NCBI RefSeq assembly: GCF_028858725.1 | Contig: NC_084759.1 | Coordinates: forward strand, 87,340,944 to 87,404,943 | Source of the DNA: Colius striatus | Taxonomy: Eukaryota > Chordata > Aves > Coliiformes > Coliidae | DNA length: 64,000 nucleotides | Direction: 5' to 3' | In this document: in pieces, positions 31,632 to 43,800 of the stretch | How positions within the stretch are numbered: the stretch's first letter is position 1 | Layout of the letters: the number at the start of each line of letters is the position of its first letter | Notes under the pieces: generated by a model | Seen by the model: the letters and a program-made list of their open reading frames with translations, nothing else | Told to the model about the DNA's origin: nothing | The model's database searches: none | Position numbers and translations under genes: made by a program

Positions 31632-34600
31632 TGGGGCAGTGATGCCAAGTAGACCATGGTAGTGGTAGGGAAGCCTTTAATATTTATGGAGTGCGAGGGA
31701 AAGAGAAACAGGAACGCTGGATTTGTGTTGTGTATAGACACCAACACACACCGAGTCCTTGACACAGAGATGAAACTTGGGACTTGCCCTCCCCGAGAGT
31801 GCCCTAAGCACAAGGTCTCTCTTGCTCTCTAATTAGAGGATGCCATGTAAAATAAGGCTGCAACCGGAGGGTTGAGAGCCAGGAGAGCAGGTTGCTCCTG
31901 AAGGGAGTGGAACCAACTCTTCAAGGAACCCTGGCAGGTGAACTTGAAACCACTCAGAGGATTGAAAATAAGGCCTCTTCTAGCCCCTAAATATGCTACT
32001 GAGTAAAAAGGCAGAGTATTTTGTGGGGGGGCCTTCTCAACAGACATGTTTCAAGACCAGTGACAAGGCTGAAACCATTTCCCTTGGGGGCTGTGATTTA
32101 GAGGAGGGCAGGTTGTGCCACGTTTCTGTCTTGTGGCTCAGCTCACCTTCTGCAGGAGGTTGAATCTTTCTGTGCTACAGGAATGAGGCTTCTTCTCTTG
32201 CTTCGATACCACTGTGTAAGGTTTTCTGTTGCTGCTGCAGCAACCAGCGTGAGTGGACATCTGAGGGAGGCAGACTTCCAGCAAATTTTGCCTGATTCTC
32301 TCTGATGAGTAGGCAGCACTGCCTGGCAATGGCTTTCCCAGACAACTTCTCTCTCTGTGGCCCTGGAATCTTGCCATGTCTTGTTCCTCTCTTCTTTTCC
32401 TTCCCTACTCTTTGAGCAGCCACCTGGAAAACACAGGAGGGTGTAGGCAGAAGACTGAAGCATCAGGCAAGAGGAGGATGGATTACCTATTGAGTATGCC
32501 AGGGGATGCTGCCTTTATGGGAAGCTTTCCCCGTAAGAAAGCAAGATGCTGTAGTGGGAACAGGAGTACTAATCCGCAGTGCTCTTCCAACCTGATTTAT
32601 CTCCCTTAGGTCCCCAGCCTTGCCTAGTATATGAATTTTTTCTGAAAGAGATGCTGAGCAGATCTGTGCTTTTAAGAATAAGGTGCTTTTGTCAGGCTGT
32701 AAACAACATTTTAGAGAGCTGAGAGCTTTGATGTGAAAGCACAGGTAACTATGTTCCTTTGCACTGTTATGGCTTGGTAGATGAAGAGAATGGCACAAAA
32801 AGCTTTATATTTTGAAATGAAATGTTTTTATTCTGCCTTCGCTTCCTTTATCAGATTTCAGACCTGGTGCAGTGCCTAGATGTATGTTGTGAGTCTGATG
32901 TGCTCAGCAGACCTCGGGACCTGCTGTGGAGGAGGGCTGTGTGTCCCTGGCCAGGCTTCCTGCCCAGGAAAGTGGGAGGCAGGGTTGGATGCTGTTCACC
33001 AGGTTTTCATCTGATGTAGAGTCAGCATGTAGAGTGAGGAAGACGCCTTAACATCCACAGTGCCCTTAGGGTCTGCATGTATGTAATGGCTTACCCAGAA
33101 GATCCTGAGGAAGAGTTCCCATCAGAAATGTGGTTAAGGGCCCTGAACCAAGAAATCCCACAGGGATTGTTGATATTGACGATGGTGGGACCCTGCCCTC
33201 TGCAGCAAGGGCTGGGCTTCAGGGGCTACCACACCGGCTCCCTCCCCCTCCTTCTCCCTTAATTCAGTGGCCAGGGGACATCTCTGGGTGCAACGGCTTT
33301 CTCCGCAAAAGCTTGGCTCAGTAGAGACCAACTGTCAAATTCTGAAGCACTTGCTGCTTTTGACTGTGTGTTTTGGACAGGATCCCCTTCCATCTGCATT
33401 GATGCCACTATTGTTTGTATACACAGTTTTAAGAAGGGATTTCCCTTCCTTCCCGCTCCTTTTAATATCGTGTAGCAGCTAGAAGCAGGGAAGAGAGACT
33501 GGCACCATATGACCAACCAGCTGTCTGTGGACTGTCAGAGCATATTGTGGGGAACACAATGTGACTACCTTTGATGCTTGATCATTCAGTCTCTGTTGGC
33601 TAAGCTATACGCTGTCTTCTTTCCATTCAGTTACTCTGAATGGGTCAGTGCATGGTTTATGTGGCAGTATTTTGAATAAAAAAATATAGTATGGTCCACC
33701 TTCAGTGCATGGCAAGAGCCCCTTCCCAGAAAAGCATCGTGACTCATGGTGTCTGAGCATCTACTCCCAGGTCATCCTTTCTGTTGTAAAGCAGTGTCTT
33801 CACTTTTCTTTGTTTCTCTTTTCTAAATTGCTTTTAAAGGAATGGTAGGAGGCCACTTTTGCTGCAGCCTCAAGGTAGCAAACATAAGTGGTTTCAAGCA
33901 AAAATACAAAAGCTAAGTATAGATGTCACACACTGATGAATGTTGGAGAGATGGTGAGTTGTCTTTGACCTCAGTCCTCTCAGTTTTCTCTGCAGAGGAA
34001 GCAGAAATGCATTTTAAAGGTCATTTCCATTATTTGTGAGTAGTAAGGATATATGAACACAGGTAAGTATTCTCCAATTTCCACTAGGAAATCAAGATGC
34101 TCTTACGGAGGGAAAGAAATGCATCCTGAGGTGCACTGAGGACATAGTGCATGATCTGTTACTTCTGCTGGAGACCCTTCCATGCATTGCAGCAGGGAAG
34201 GGCAGTTTGTGATCACTGGGGAAAAGCTATCCTCTGTGCCACTTGAAGCATTTATGAGACAAAATATTTTCTGAGAATGTCTCCTAAACTGTGCTCTCTG
34301 ATGCACCTGGTTTCCAGAACCCTTAGGCACAAGCTCTTAAAGTTGAAGTTTGATATGAGGAAGTCTCCAAGAAATTAACCCAAAAAGGGGAGATGTTCTT
34401 TCAGGAAAGAGAAAAAAAAATGTCTTCATTACTAATCAGATAAAATTGCTAATTTCTGGGAAGCCACACACTTTCTTTGAGTTGGCAGATCTTAGTTCCC
34501 TCAATATACAGATGACAGTATCATACACTGCTAGTTTGCCAGCACACATACTGCCTTAGTTACTCAGAAATGTGTTGTGTTTTATTTGACAAGTGGTAAA

Positions 34601-35400
34601 AACATGGTCTGCTTTACTTCTCTTTAACAGTCTGATTTTTAGGCTACTGAGGTACACTCCTATGCATTCACCTATTCGAGGAGGACAGGTTCTCATAAAA
34701 ACTGTATGATGATTTTTATAACTGTATATTGATTTTTAACAATAATATGTTCTTTTTGTCCATCCCTTCTTCCCTGCTTCTTACATTATTTATACTGCAA
34801 TCCTTTTCCTCCTCACGCATGTCAATGTGATTTTCTTTCTTCCCAAACTACACACTGTCATTTTTGAATTCTACTGACTTTTGCAAACAAGTTTTCAGCT
34901 ATTAATTTAGGGTTGTAATTCGTCTGAATGGGAATAGAATTATTGTCTTTTCCTTTCTCAGATGTATCTCTGAATTTAGGGATATCTGTGGAAAAACACA
35001 CTATATTAATTCAGTGTTAGGGACTGAGATTAGGACATGCAGCTGGTGTCATATCGTATCTGCCGCAAAGCTTTAGCACAGCAGAAGACCTCCTAAATAC
35101 AACTGCCTGGAGTAGAAGGTTTGAGTAATCAAAAGAGGGGAAATGGAGAGTAGCATATGAGCAAAGTTGTTCATTTTTTCAAATCTCAGCTCCTGCTGTA
35201 GGAAAGGAAGAGAACTTAAACCTGCAGAGATCTAATTCTGATTGCAAGAACATCATGGCAAATAAACATAATTTACTGCACGTGCACTTAAAGAAATGCT
35301 ATGGCTAGATAAGGCAAGTCAAGGTGATTATAACTTACTAGCACAATCTATTTAACAGAAAATAACTGATTTGAATTTTGGTGAAGTAATATTTTTAAAT
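31632..35400. other. Intergenic sequence, no gene seen
   Basis: No recognised gene, RNA or transposon. Overlapping short frames on both strands (for example 32143-32463 and 32487-32798 minus) show no domain. Confidence 0.5.
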
Positions 35401-37260
35401 AAGTTTTCTGTAACCCCATTTTTCTTTCTTTCTTTCTCATCCTACATATTCCCTTTCTTCTTCTCTCTTCCTCTTCTTGAAGAAGCTGATTGACAACTCA
35501 GGGTGGTTTCCTTGTCTGTGGGGTTTTTTTTGCATTTAGCCCTAGTGTTTTGGAGAAGTGTTTGTCTGCAGCAGCCTAGCCAGGCTTCCCGGGCTGGAAG
35601 CATGCTTTCTAAACCAGGTGTGTAGATCTTCTCTACCTTTGTCCCACAGTTGAACTGAAGAATTTTCTAGGCCTCAGGGTGATATTCAGTCCTCTACTCC
35701 TGTGTCACCCACACTACTCTACCTCAGACAGATGCTGCTTTTCCCAGACAGATGCTTCACAGCCCACAGAGAGACCCAAAAGAGTCTTTCTTTCTCACTT
35801 CCCATCTCCTCTCTTGCATCTAGAAACAGGATAGGACACATTCATATCTCCATTTTTCTTGCTGCTTTCTTCTGTTTCCTGTCCCTTCTGTCCCTACAGA
35901 AAGACTAAGGACTACAATAAGGGTCTCTCTTTATCTTCTATTCCTGGTTTAGGGGCTAGAGAAGAGCAGGATGCACTCCTGTTTGCTACTGTCAGGGCTA
36001 CTGGACTGCTTCCAGACCTGCTTGTACCTCTCCTGTGACCCACTTTAGGTGAAGCACAAAGTTGACCACTTCTGTTTTATTTCCCAGAGTAGTACAGATG
36101 TTTGGGACAAACAGTAGCTGTGGAAAAATGACTTTGTTATGAACTATGAGAAAGAAACAGCTGAGATCATAATGGGTGGATCCCTCTTTATCCCAACATC
36201 CAAGTCAGCCTCCTAGAGTAACCCTCACAAGGAGTACCAGTTTGTTTCAGTAAAATACAGATTTCAAGAGAGATCCTGGTTACAAGGAAGATCATGTTCC
36301 AGGTAACAAGGGCTCTGATACCTCCTTTTATTCACCCTATCTTCTATAGTCCTCTCTCACATTCATTTCTTTTTTTTTTTCACACATTCCCTATCAATCT
36401 CTCTTCTCCCAAGAGTCTGTTCCTGTACCTGGGGACTTTAATCTCTCTCTTTGCATTGGCTTGGATGACATTACACCAGGCCTCTTGTCCTCTTTTGAGA
36501 GAGAGAGACAGTAAACCTCTCTTATCTTCAACAGGTTAAGTGCTAACCGTGGTTTTCTGTAACCCACATCTCTGTGTCCCTGTTTTTCCTGGAGAGGTGA
36601 AGAGGGGCATAGAGGGAAGAGGCAGAACTACTGAAAAAAAAACACTCACCAGCCCTTTCAACATATTTTGGAAAGGAAGGGTGAGGGAACAAGAGAGATC
36701 CTAATCTTAATATTAGCTGCTTACATACAACAGTGGTGGGTGTGGACTGGAAAGCTCAGTAGCTGTCTAGATGTTAGATTAGGCAGATTGTTTGCCTTGA
36801 GATGGACAGATGGGAAAAGGCAAGAAAGAAGAGGAGGAGAAGGAGCAGAAGGGTGTAAGGAGAGCAATGGAAACAAAAGTTCAAGCAATTTGCGGAGAAG
36901 ACAGAGATGGAAACAGGAATTGGGACAGGTAGGACAGAGGATGTAAGAAAAAAAAGAAGATAAGAAGATGAAAGCCATGGGAGTTAACCCAGCTCCTATT
37001 AAAGCTGACAGCATTACTCTTTAGAGATAGCAGGCTTGGCTTATAGGGAGATTTTGAAATAGGACAGAAGGAGGAAAGGAGGAGTGACAGATGAAAGACA
37101 GGCAAAAAGAAAGAGCAAGGAATACACTAAAGTGGAAATCCAGAGGTGAGAGTGTTGAAACTGAACACCGAGAAGCATGCTTCATACACTGGTAATATGC
37201 TGGAAAAGGGAAGGAAGACTGAAACCAGAGCAAAGAAGAATGCGTGAGATCATTTTGTGA
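35400..37260. other. Pyrimidine-rich then purine-rich strand-asymmetric region
   Basis: From about 35400 to 36540 the plus strand is rich in C and T (CTTTCTTCTTCTCTCTTCCT, CTCTCTCACATTCATTTC). From about 36590 to 37260 it switches to A- and G-rich sequence (GGAAAAGGCAAGAAAGAAGA, GGAGGAGAAGGAGCAGAAGG). There is no coding frame with a recognised domain. The switch point lies near 36550. Such tracts can form non-B DNA. Confidence 0.5.
35421..35438 (+). repeat. (TTTC)n microsatellite
   Basis: Four perfect TTTC units plus a partial one, within a larger pyrimidine-rich stretch. Confidence 0.85.
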
Positions 37261-40200
37261 TTTCAGATTTCCATCCCTTCTGGCTGTGGAACTGAGGCCT
37301 CGAGAAGAGCCTGTGGCACATGTGAAGATGTGCAGGGGAGAAAATAATTGCAAACTATAACATGTATTATTTTATGCAGATTAGATGTGACTTTGCTTTT
37401 CTCTTAAGCTTTATGCTCCAGAAGTTGAGTGGGGTGGTACAACGTGCTGAGGAACTGAGTAAGGAAGATGAGGAGTAGCAAATAAAAGGGCTGATGACCA
37501 GATGGTTTGCTACAGATCTGTGTCTCGCTGTTGATTGACTCTGATGTCTCAGGAAATGAAAGCCTCAACTGAAGCTGGGCACTATGAGGATTGTCTTCAA
37601 CGTGTTTTCTCTAGCGTGTGGATTCCCTGCTGACAAAGCATGACCTCATGCTTTGATCTTTGCCCTGGGGAGAGTGCAAATACTGAGCTGCCTGTTCACA
37701 CAAAACCTGCAGAAGTTGGGTACCTTTGGCTGCATCCAGACTCCAAAACCTCGCAACCCTCTGTGTTTCTGAGTCTCATAACCTTACTGTCACCCCATGC
37801 AGGTGCAAATCATAGCCAAATGTCAGTGCCTCTGTCCCTTTCAGCCCCAGGCTCTGGTTTCCGGAGGAGGGAAACACGCACATGGGACATGTGGCACGCT
37901 CCACTTGATAAAGCAGCATGTGCTACTTCCATGGTTGCTTAGCCCAGCAGGTAAGTGCAGTTGGAAATACCAGCTCCTTTGTAAAATCCACGTGAAATAG
38001 GATGATGGATTCAAAACTTGGTAGGGGAGATGTAGGCATTCATGCATGCGTAGAGAAAAATCATGTGGACTGTTTTAGTCTTTTTTTCCTGAGAGCCAGG
38101 TTTAAAGCAAGGATCTTGACCAGACATCCTTTCTGGAGAGAAAAGACAGCAATTGGTTGCCTATGAAGACAGACCAAGTTGCATAGGTCATATGGGGTGC
38201 TGGTCTCATGCTTACACCTGGAAGAAGACAGGTCCAAAACTTCAAAGGGGTTCATGATGCATGAGGATCGACTACCTGAATGCTTCCAGGGCTGGTGCTG
38301 AGATCTGCCTGCTGCAACCTGGGGGAGTTCCCTGCTGGGAGTTGAGATGAGAGAAAACTGACTGAAATGTAAGCAAGATATGTGTCTGGGGGGCAGCCTG
38401 TTGTTTTTGCTCCATTGCTTCTCTGTTCCTCCATGACTCAATCAATACAGTGGCTCTGTGAAGGCTCTGGCTCCCACTTTTTCCAGACATACACAGGGTC
38501 CTATGGGGAAAATGCTGATGGACTAGGTCAGACCTGCTCCAACAGCCACAGCTGGGCTACTAATGGGAGAAATATTACGCACCCCACAGACTGGTAACAC
38601 AGCTGGTATTACCTGCCACAATGAGGGAAATGTTTGTGCTGAGACAAGACACTTTTCCATGTGCTCTGTCTTCTTGCCTATGCATTTCTGTGACATGAGC
38701 AAGATCTGGTGAGATGATCTTATTTTTCTCCTCAGCATCCTGGCAGACATGGTTGGGAGTGGTGTACATAGCTTCACTGTCTGAACTCCCTGTGCTCAGC
38801 CCCAGAGCTTAAAGCACAACCCCAACAGGAAAAAAAGGTCTTACAAAAACAGGACCTCAAGCTTTAAGAAGCCTAGTAGGTTACGGCAACACACTTTGAA
38901 GAAAGAAATACAAGCAGATAAATACATTCCATTACGTATGCTTCTTAAACATTTGGTGTGGTGCTGAGAGCATTTGATGTGTACAAATCACAGTTCCAAA
39001 CTGCCAAAGCGAATTCCTAAGCCTCCCTTTCTTGTAGCGTCCCTTCCTGCCTCATCAGACAGATATAGTGGCAGAAAGAGTGGCAGAAAACAGCTACCAT
39101 GACTCTTCAATTTTTGATCCCATCCCTAGTGAGATTGCCATAAGGTAGGATATGGGAAATATACTCTCAAATCTTTGTTAAAGCTGAAAAATAAAGATGT
39201 GTGGGGGTTTGGCCACAGCCATCTACAATTTTAGATCTCTCGATTTTTCCTCTTCCTGGGCCATTGCAGCTGTATATGCAGCACAAACTCCCCGAAGGCT
39301 GGAGGGCTTTTTGTTTCATTTTCAATCCTGGTGGATTTTGTTCACCATTCTTCAGTCTGTTTATTGATTCTCAGCTTTTTTCATGCCTTTAAGTGCCTTT
39401 TACTTTGTGCTCCTCCCTTTCCTATCTTCCCCTCCCCTCAAAACATATCAGCCTGGATTCTTTTAGGCCGAACCTCAGTTTATTTATTGCCTTTTTAGGA
39501 GCATGGGTGTTTTTTTCCTAAGGCTTGTTGCAAGACAGTGGTCCATTAAGGGGTTTTTTTCCACACTGCAGAGAAGGCTTTGCCTGTTTTCTCATGGTAT
39601 TTCTGGCAGATTCACAACTGTTTAAAGACAAAATGTACTTTTTTTTTTTTTCTCATCAGTACAGTTTTCGGTCCTTGAGACTGAAGCAAATTAGAGCTGT
39701 GTGCAGACGGATGGAGGAGGGGTCCCGGTTTCTGGATACTTTTCAACTCTGGGACAGAGCATAGCAGGTTAGCAAATTGTTGCTAGAGACTATTTCTGCA
39801 TGGGGCAGTTCTTGAGCCCCAAGTAATCCCCTGTGAGTGCCAGGACTGGCTGTGCTGTTTGGCTGCTGATCTGACACTTCCCAGCACTTGAATAACTGCT
39901 ACAAAGCAGCTATTCCAGAAACAACACTGCTGTGAGAAGAATGAATTTATTTAAGCTTTCTACGTTATTGTTGAAAAAGTACAGAATATAATGCATGAAA
40001 TTTGCTCTGTGTTCATGCTTGTGATAAGGAGTAAGGTAAAGCTTTGCCAATATTTGTCTCTCTTAACAACAACAAAAAAAGCCAATGAAAGTGCTTCCTG
40101 GCATATAACATGTTTGACATGCCTCCTGCCTGTTGGGGTATTTGAAAGGCTAACAAATACCCAGTAACCAGAATGCTCTCCTCCCTGAGAGAAGACAAAA

Positions 40201-40734
40201 AAGCTTGGGGGACAGCAGGGGTTGTGCAGTGCTGCAGTGGCTGCTGTGTCTTTGTCCTCAGCATCTACTGAGACTCTGTGAGTCTTCACACTCCAATCCC
40301 ACTTCTCACCCTGTACTCTCTTTCTTTCCATGCTTCAGATCAGTAAAGGAAACACTGCACAGTCCCAGCCATACTCAAGGTGGTATTGACCCATCAAGGA
40401 CTTTTCAGGAGTCTAGTGCAGACTATTAGTGCTGGACTAATAACTTGTGCTTTATTCATGATCCTAAATGTGTTTTCAAAACCAGGTAACTCTTTTCAGC
40501 CATCCTCCTTTAACCCCTTCCTCATCCCCATCCCTCCTCCATTTCTTACAAGCCAAGTGTTGCTTGCCTTCAGGTCAGGGCAAACATGAAGGCACAGCAT
40601 TGATGGGAGGGATCTACGCTGTCTTCACACTTCCTTATGCAGGTCCAGGTATGTACAGCAATACTTCACTCCTTCTTATATAATTCTCTGCAATGTGTCT
40701 TCTTCATTGCTGTTTTTGATTAAGGTATGCTAAA
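37261..40734. other. Intergenic sequence, no gene seen
   Basis: No recognised gene or transposon. The longest frames (126 codons, minus strand 38061-38441; 123 codons, minus strand 39960-40331) carry no known motif. Confidence 0.5.
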
Positions 40735-40885
40735 AAAAAAAAGTAGAAGTGATTGGATTGCACTCCCCTGATTATCCTCCTGCTAACATAATTCATTGTC
40801 ATTTAGAACATAATTCGCTGCTAGAGACGTGATTAGCTTGGATTAAGACACCATTAAATAAACAAGGCTAGATAAGAGTAAAATG
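40735..40885. promoter_or_regulatory. Candidate conserved non-coding element with direct repeat
   Basis: AT-rich unique sequence with homeodomain-like motifs (GGATTGCACTCCCCTGATTA, GTGATTAGCTTGGATTAAGA) and a perfect direct repeat AACATAATTC at 40785-40794 and 40807-40816, spaced 22 bp start to start (two helical turns). No open frame or repeat similarity. The enhancer role is inferred. Confidence 0.3.
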
Positions 40886-43800
40886 GCTGCAAAAAGGAAA
40901 AGAAAAAAAAAAAAAAGAGAGACTTTGTGCATCATCTCACATCTTGTAATTAGCCATTATGGAAAAAGAAATACCTAAACATTTCCGAAGGGATAAAGGA
41001 AGCCTTGAAACAATCTATCCACTGCTTTAGAGTGCAATCTATGGTCTTCAAAACAGGAAGGATATAAAGATTTACTGAGGGCTGCCTGTATATCTCCTAC
41101 ACAATCTCCTTGATGGTTTTCTCACTCTCCTAACCTAATGAATGCTGATGTAGTGTTCACTGGCTGTGAACACCCAGGTGTCTAGTCAAAGCTACCATTC
41201 TCGAGCTCTGTACTGTTTGTCTCATAAAATGGGAAAGATTAGGAAAATTAAAGTCTTGTCCTTTTTTTGGCGTTCTTCTCTGGAGTAAATGGAGGTCGAG
41301 GTGATAAGCTTCTCAGCTTTTTTTACAATGCTATGAAGTCAAGGAAGGTATTGCTTTGACTGATGAATTGAAGGATGAGTTCTGCTTCAAGAGCTTCTGG
41401 TATTCACTTTTCTATTATAGCCCAGTGGAATATCCATTTTCCAATGCAGAACTATCTTAAAACAGTTAGAAAAAGTTACCATGAGCAGAAATAGAATACT
41501 GTTAACTAAATGTATGACTAAACCTTTATGTTAGGCATGAAATGAGAGTTTACAACACTTTCTACATATCCTTATTAGACCTAAGGACAGATTTAGCCAG
41601 GAAGGAGAGTGCATCACTGTAAAAACTGGATTTTTAACTCTCCCCAGCCAGAATCTCTCAGAGTCTTACTCTGTCTCCCTTATTTATAGTGTAATAGAAA
41701 AAGTAACATGGTTTTGAATTGTTCAGAGGGCGTACTTCCAAGTTGCCTTTGTAAAGCATAAAATAAGTGCACTCCCAAGCCTTTGTTTTGTAAGTTACAT
41801 GACCTGCTGCCTTTTGTTGGCATTAATTTGGCTGTTAAATTTGATCTACACTTCACTGAGAACAGATTTCTTGGAATTGCAGCTCTGCCCAAAACTCAGG
41901 AGCTGCGTAAGAAAGTGTTTAAAAGCTGTAGGTTTAGACAGTGGTCCACATCTAAGCTTTCTTCAGCAGGTGTAAAAACTCAGAATTAGAAACTTAAATA
42001 TAGAACTGGCTGATGATTACCAGCTTGGTAAATTTGTCCCTTTTTTGCAATGCTTTTGTGAAGAAACATAACAAACAGAGAAAATTTTGTACTGTAATTT
42101 GGCTAAGTGTGTCTGAGATAGAATGAAATTTGCTCAATATGTATTTTCCCAGTTTGAAAAAGTCTGAATGAACTCAGAGGTGTAATTTGTTGACCAACTT
42201 GGAAGAGGTGACCTGTTGGGTTCTATTGACTTTCCCAGAATAGCTGGAAGAGACTGGCAGGGGGATGATGACCTGCAGACCAAGACTTTTGGTGGAATAC
42301 AATCATTCTGTGTTGACTTTTGCATGACATTAGAGGTGGTATTTCATTTACATACTTCTGTTAAGTAAGCAGATGATTCTTATCTTGCTTTAGCCCTGTG
42401 TAGCACAACCATGAGTGCCTGGGGTGTGTGCAAGGATATGAGAAGCATGACTACCATACCTCGGAGGGACATGGGATGGAATGCTTAGTAGGAAATATAA
42501 AACAACCCAGCTATGCCTGGTTCCCTCAAAACTTGATTTGAACAGGTGAGATTCCTTCCATTGATACAACTACATCTACTTCCAACAGCAGCCTAGAGAA
42601 TTAAATCTTAAAGGAAAAAAATCAAAGGGTAATATGATGAAAATCTTGAAACTGTGCCTGTGCAGCATATGGTAGACAATTAGTGTGACCCTTCACTTGT
42701 TAGCAAGGCATGGGAGCCTTGAGAAGGAACCCAAGCAACCCCAAATTGTAGCATTTCACAGTACAAATCTACCTCAAAAAAAGAGTCTGGTTAACTTTAG
42801 CCTCAATTGTTTTGCTTCCTGAGTGTGCCCAAACTGGGTCAGATGAATTTAATGATAGAATAAGTTGTTATGACTTCATTGCTCTTTCTCTAAACCAGAT
42901 CCAGCTATCCCTTGGAGATGTGAGCTGGGACAGCCTTTGCTTTACAAACAGGAGCATTCAGTAGATTCTAGCTGTAACAACTTGCCTTTTGGGGTAGGTG
43001 AACCAGAAATCATCCATCCTGATAAAAGGGTCATTTCACAGGGGCAGTGGGATTTGCAGCACCTAAACTGACTACACTCTGCACACTGCCAGAAGATGCA
43101 GGTTTGCAGCAGTCCCTGCTGTGGTCTGGGTTACATTACAAGGAAACAAGCAGGGGGATGTGTCAGTCACCTCTGAGGACTGAGCCTGTGGTAATCAGAA
43201 AGCAGTCCTGCCCCATGATTTAGGTACAGTTGCAAGGGAGCAAGGTATAGCTCTGTCTGCACAAGTGCTCCAGGCAGCTCAAGGTCTCTGTCAGCCAGGC
43301 TTAACATGTGTTAGAGAGGTGTATCAAAGCTGGTGGTATCCTTCCTGTGCCGGGTAGCTTGTTTCAGGTTCTGCTCGAGTGTACCCAGGCAGTGGCTCAA
43401 ACAGAGGCTCAGAGCCTTGCACTGGCATTTTCAGAACATTGTTTTTCCTAGAACAACATTGTACCTTAGCACTTGCTGATGCCTCAGACGGATCTTTCTT
43501 CCTGTTTGTGGCCTGGGGATCTCCCTGGCAGCAAGCAACTGCCATGCTGCAAATGAGAGAGGATGACCTCAAAGGCAGATAGGCAGGCAGACTCACTGCT
43601 CAACTCCTTTCATGACTGCTGGTGTTTTTCATCAATAGTAACAACAAAAGCCCAGCAGATCACCTGTTTGCACGGAAGTCCATATATTTCTGTGTATCTC
43701 AGCACAGATTGCCAGGAGCTTCTACTTCCTTATTATAAAACTTGCTATAACATTGTAAATTGCCTTAATTTTCCTCCAGACTTGTTTCTCACAAGAGCAG

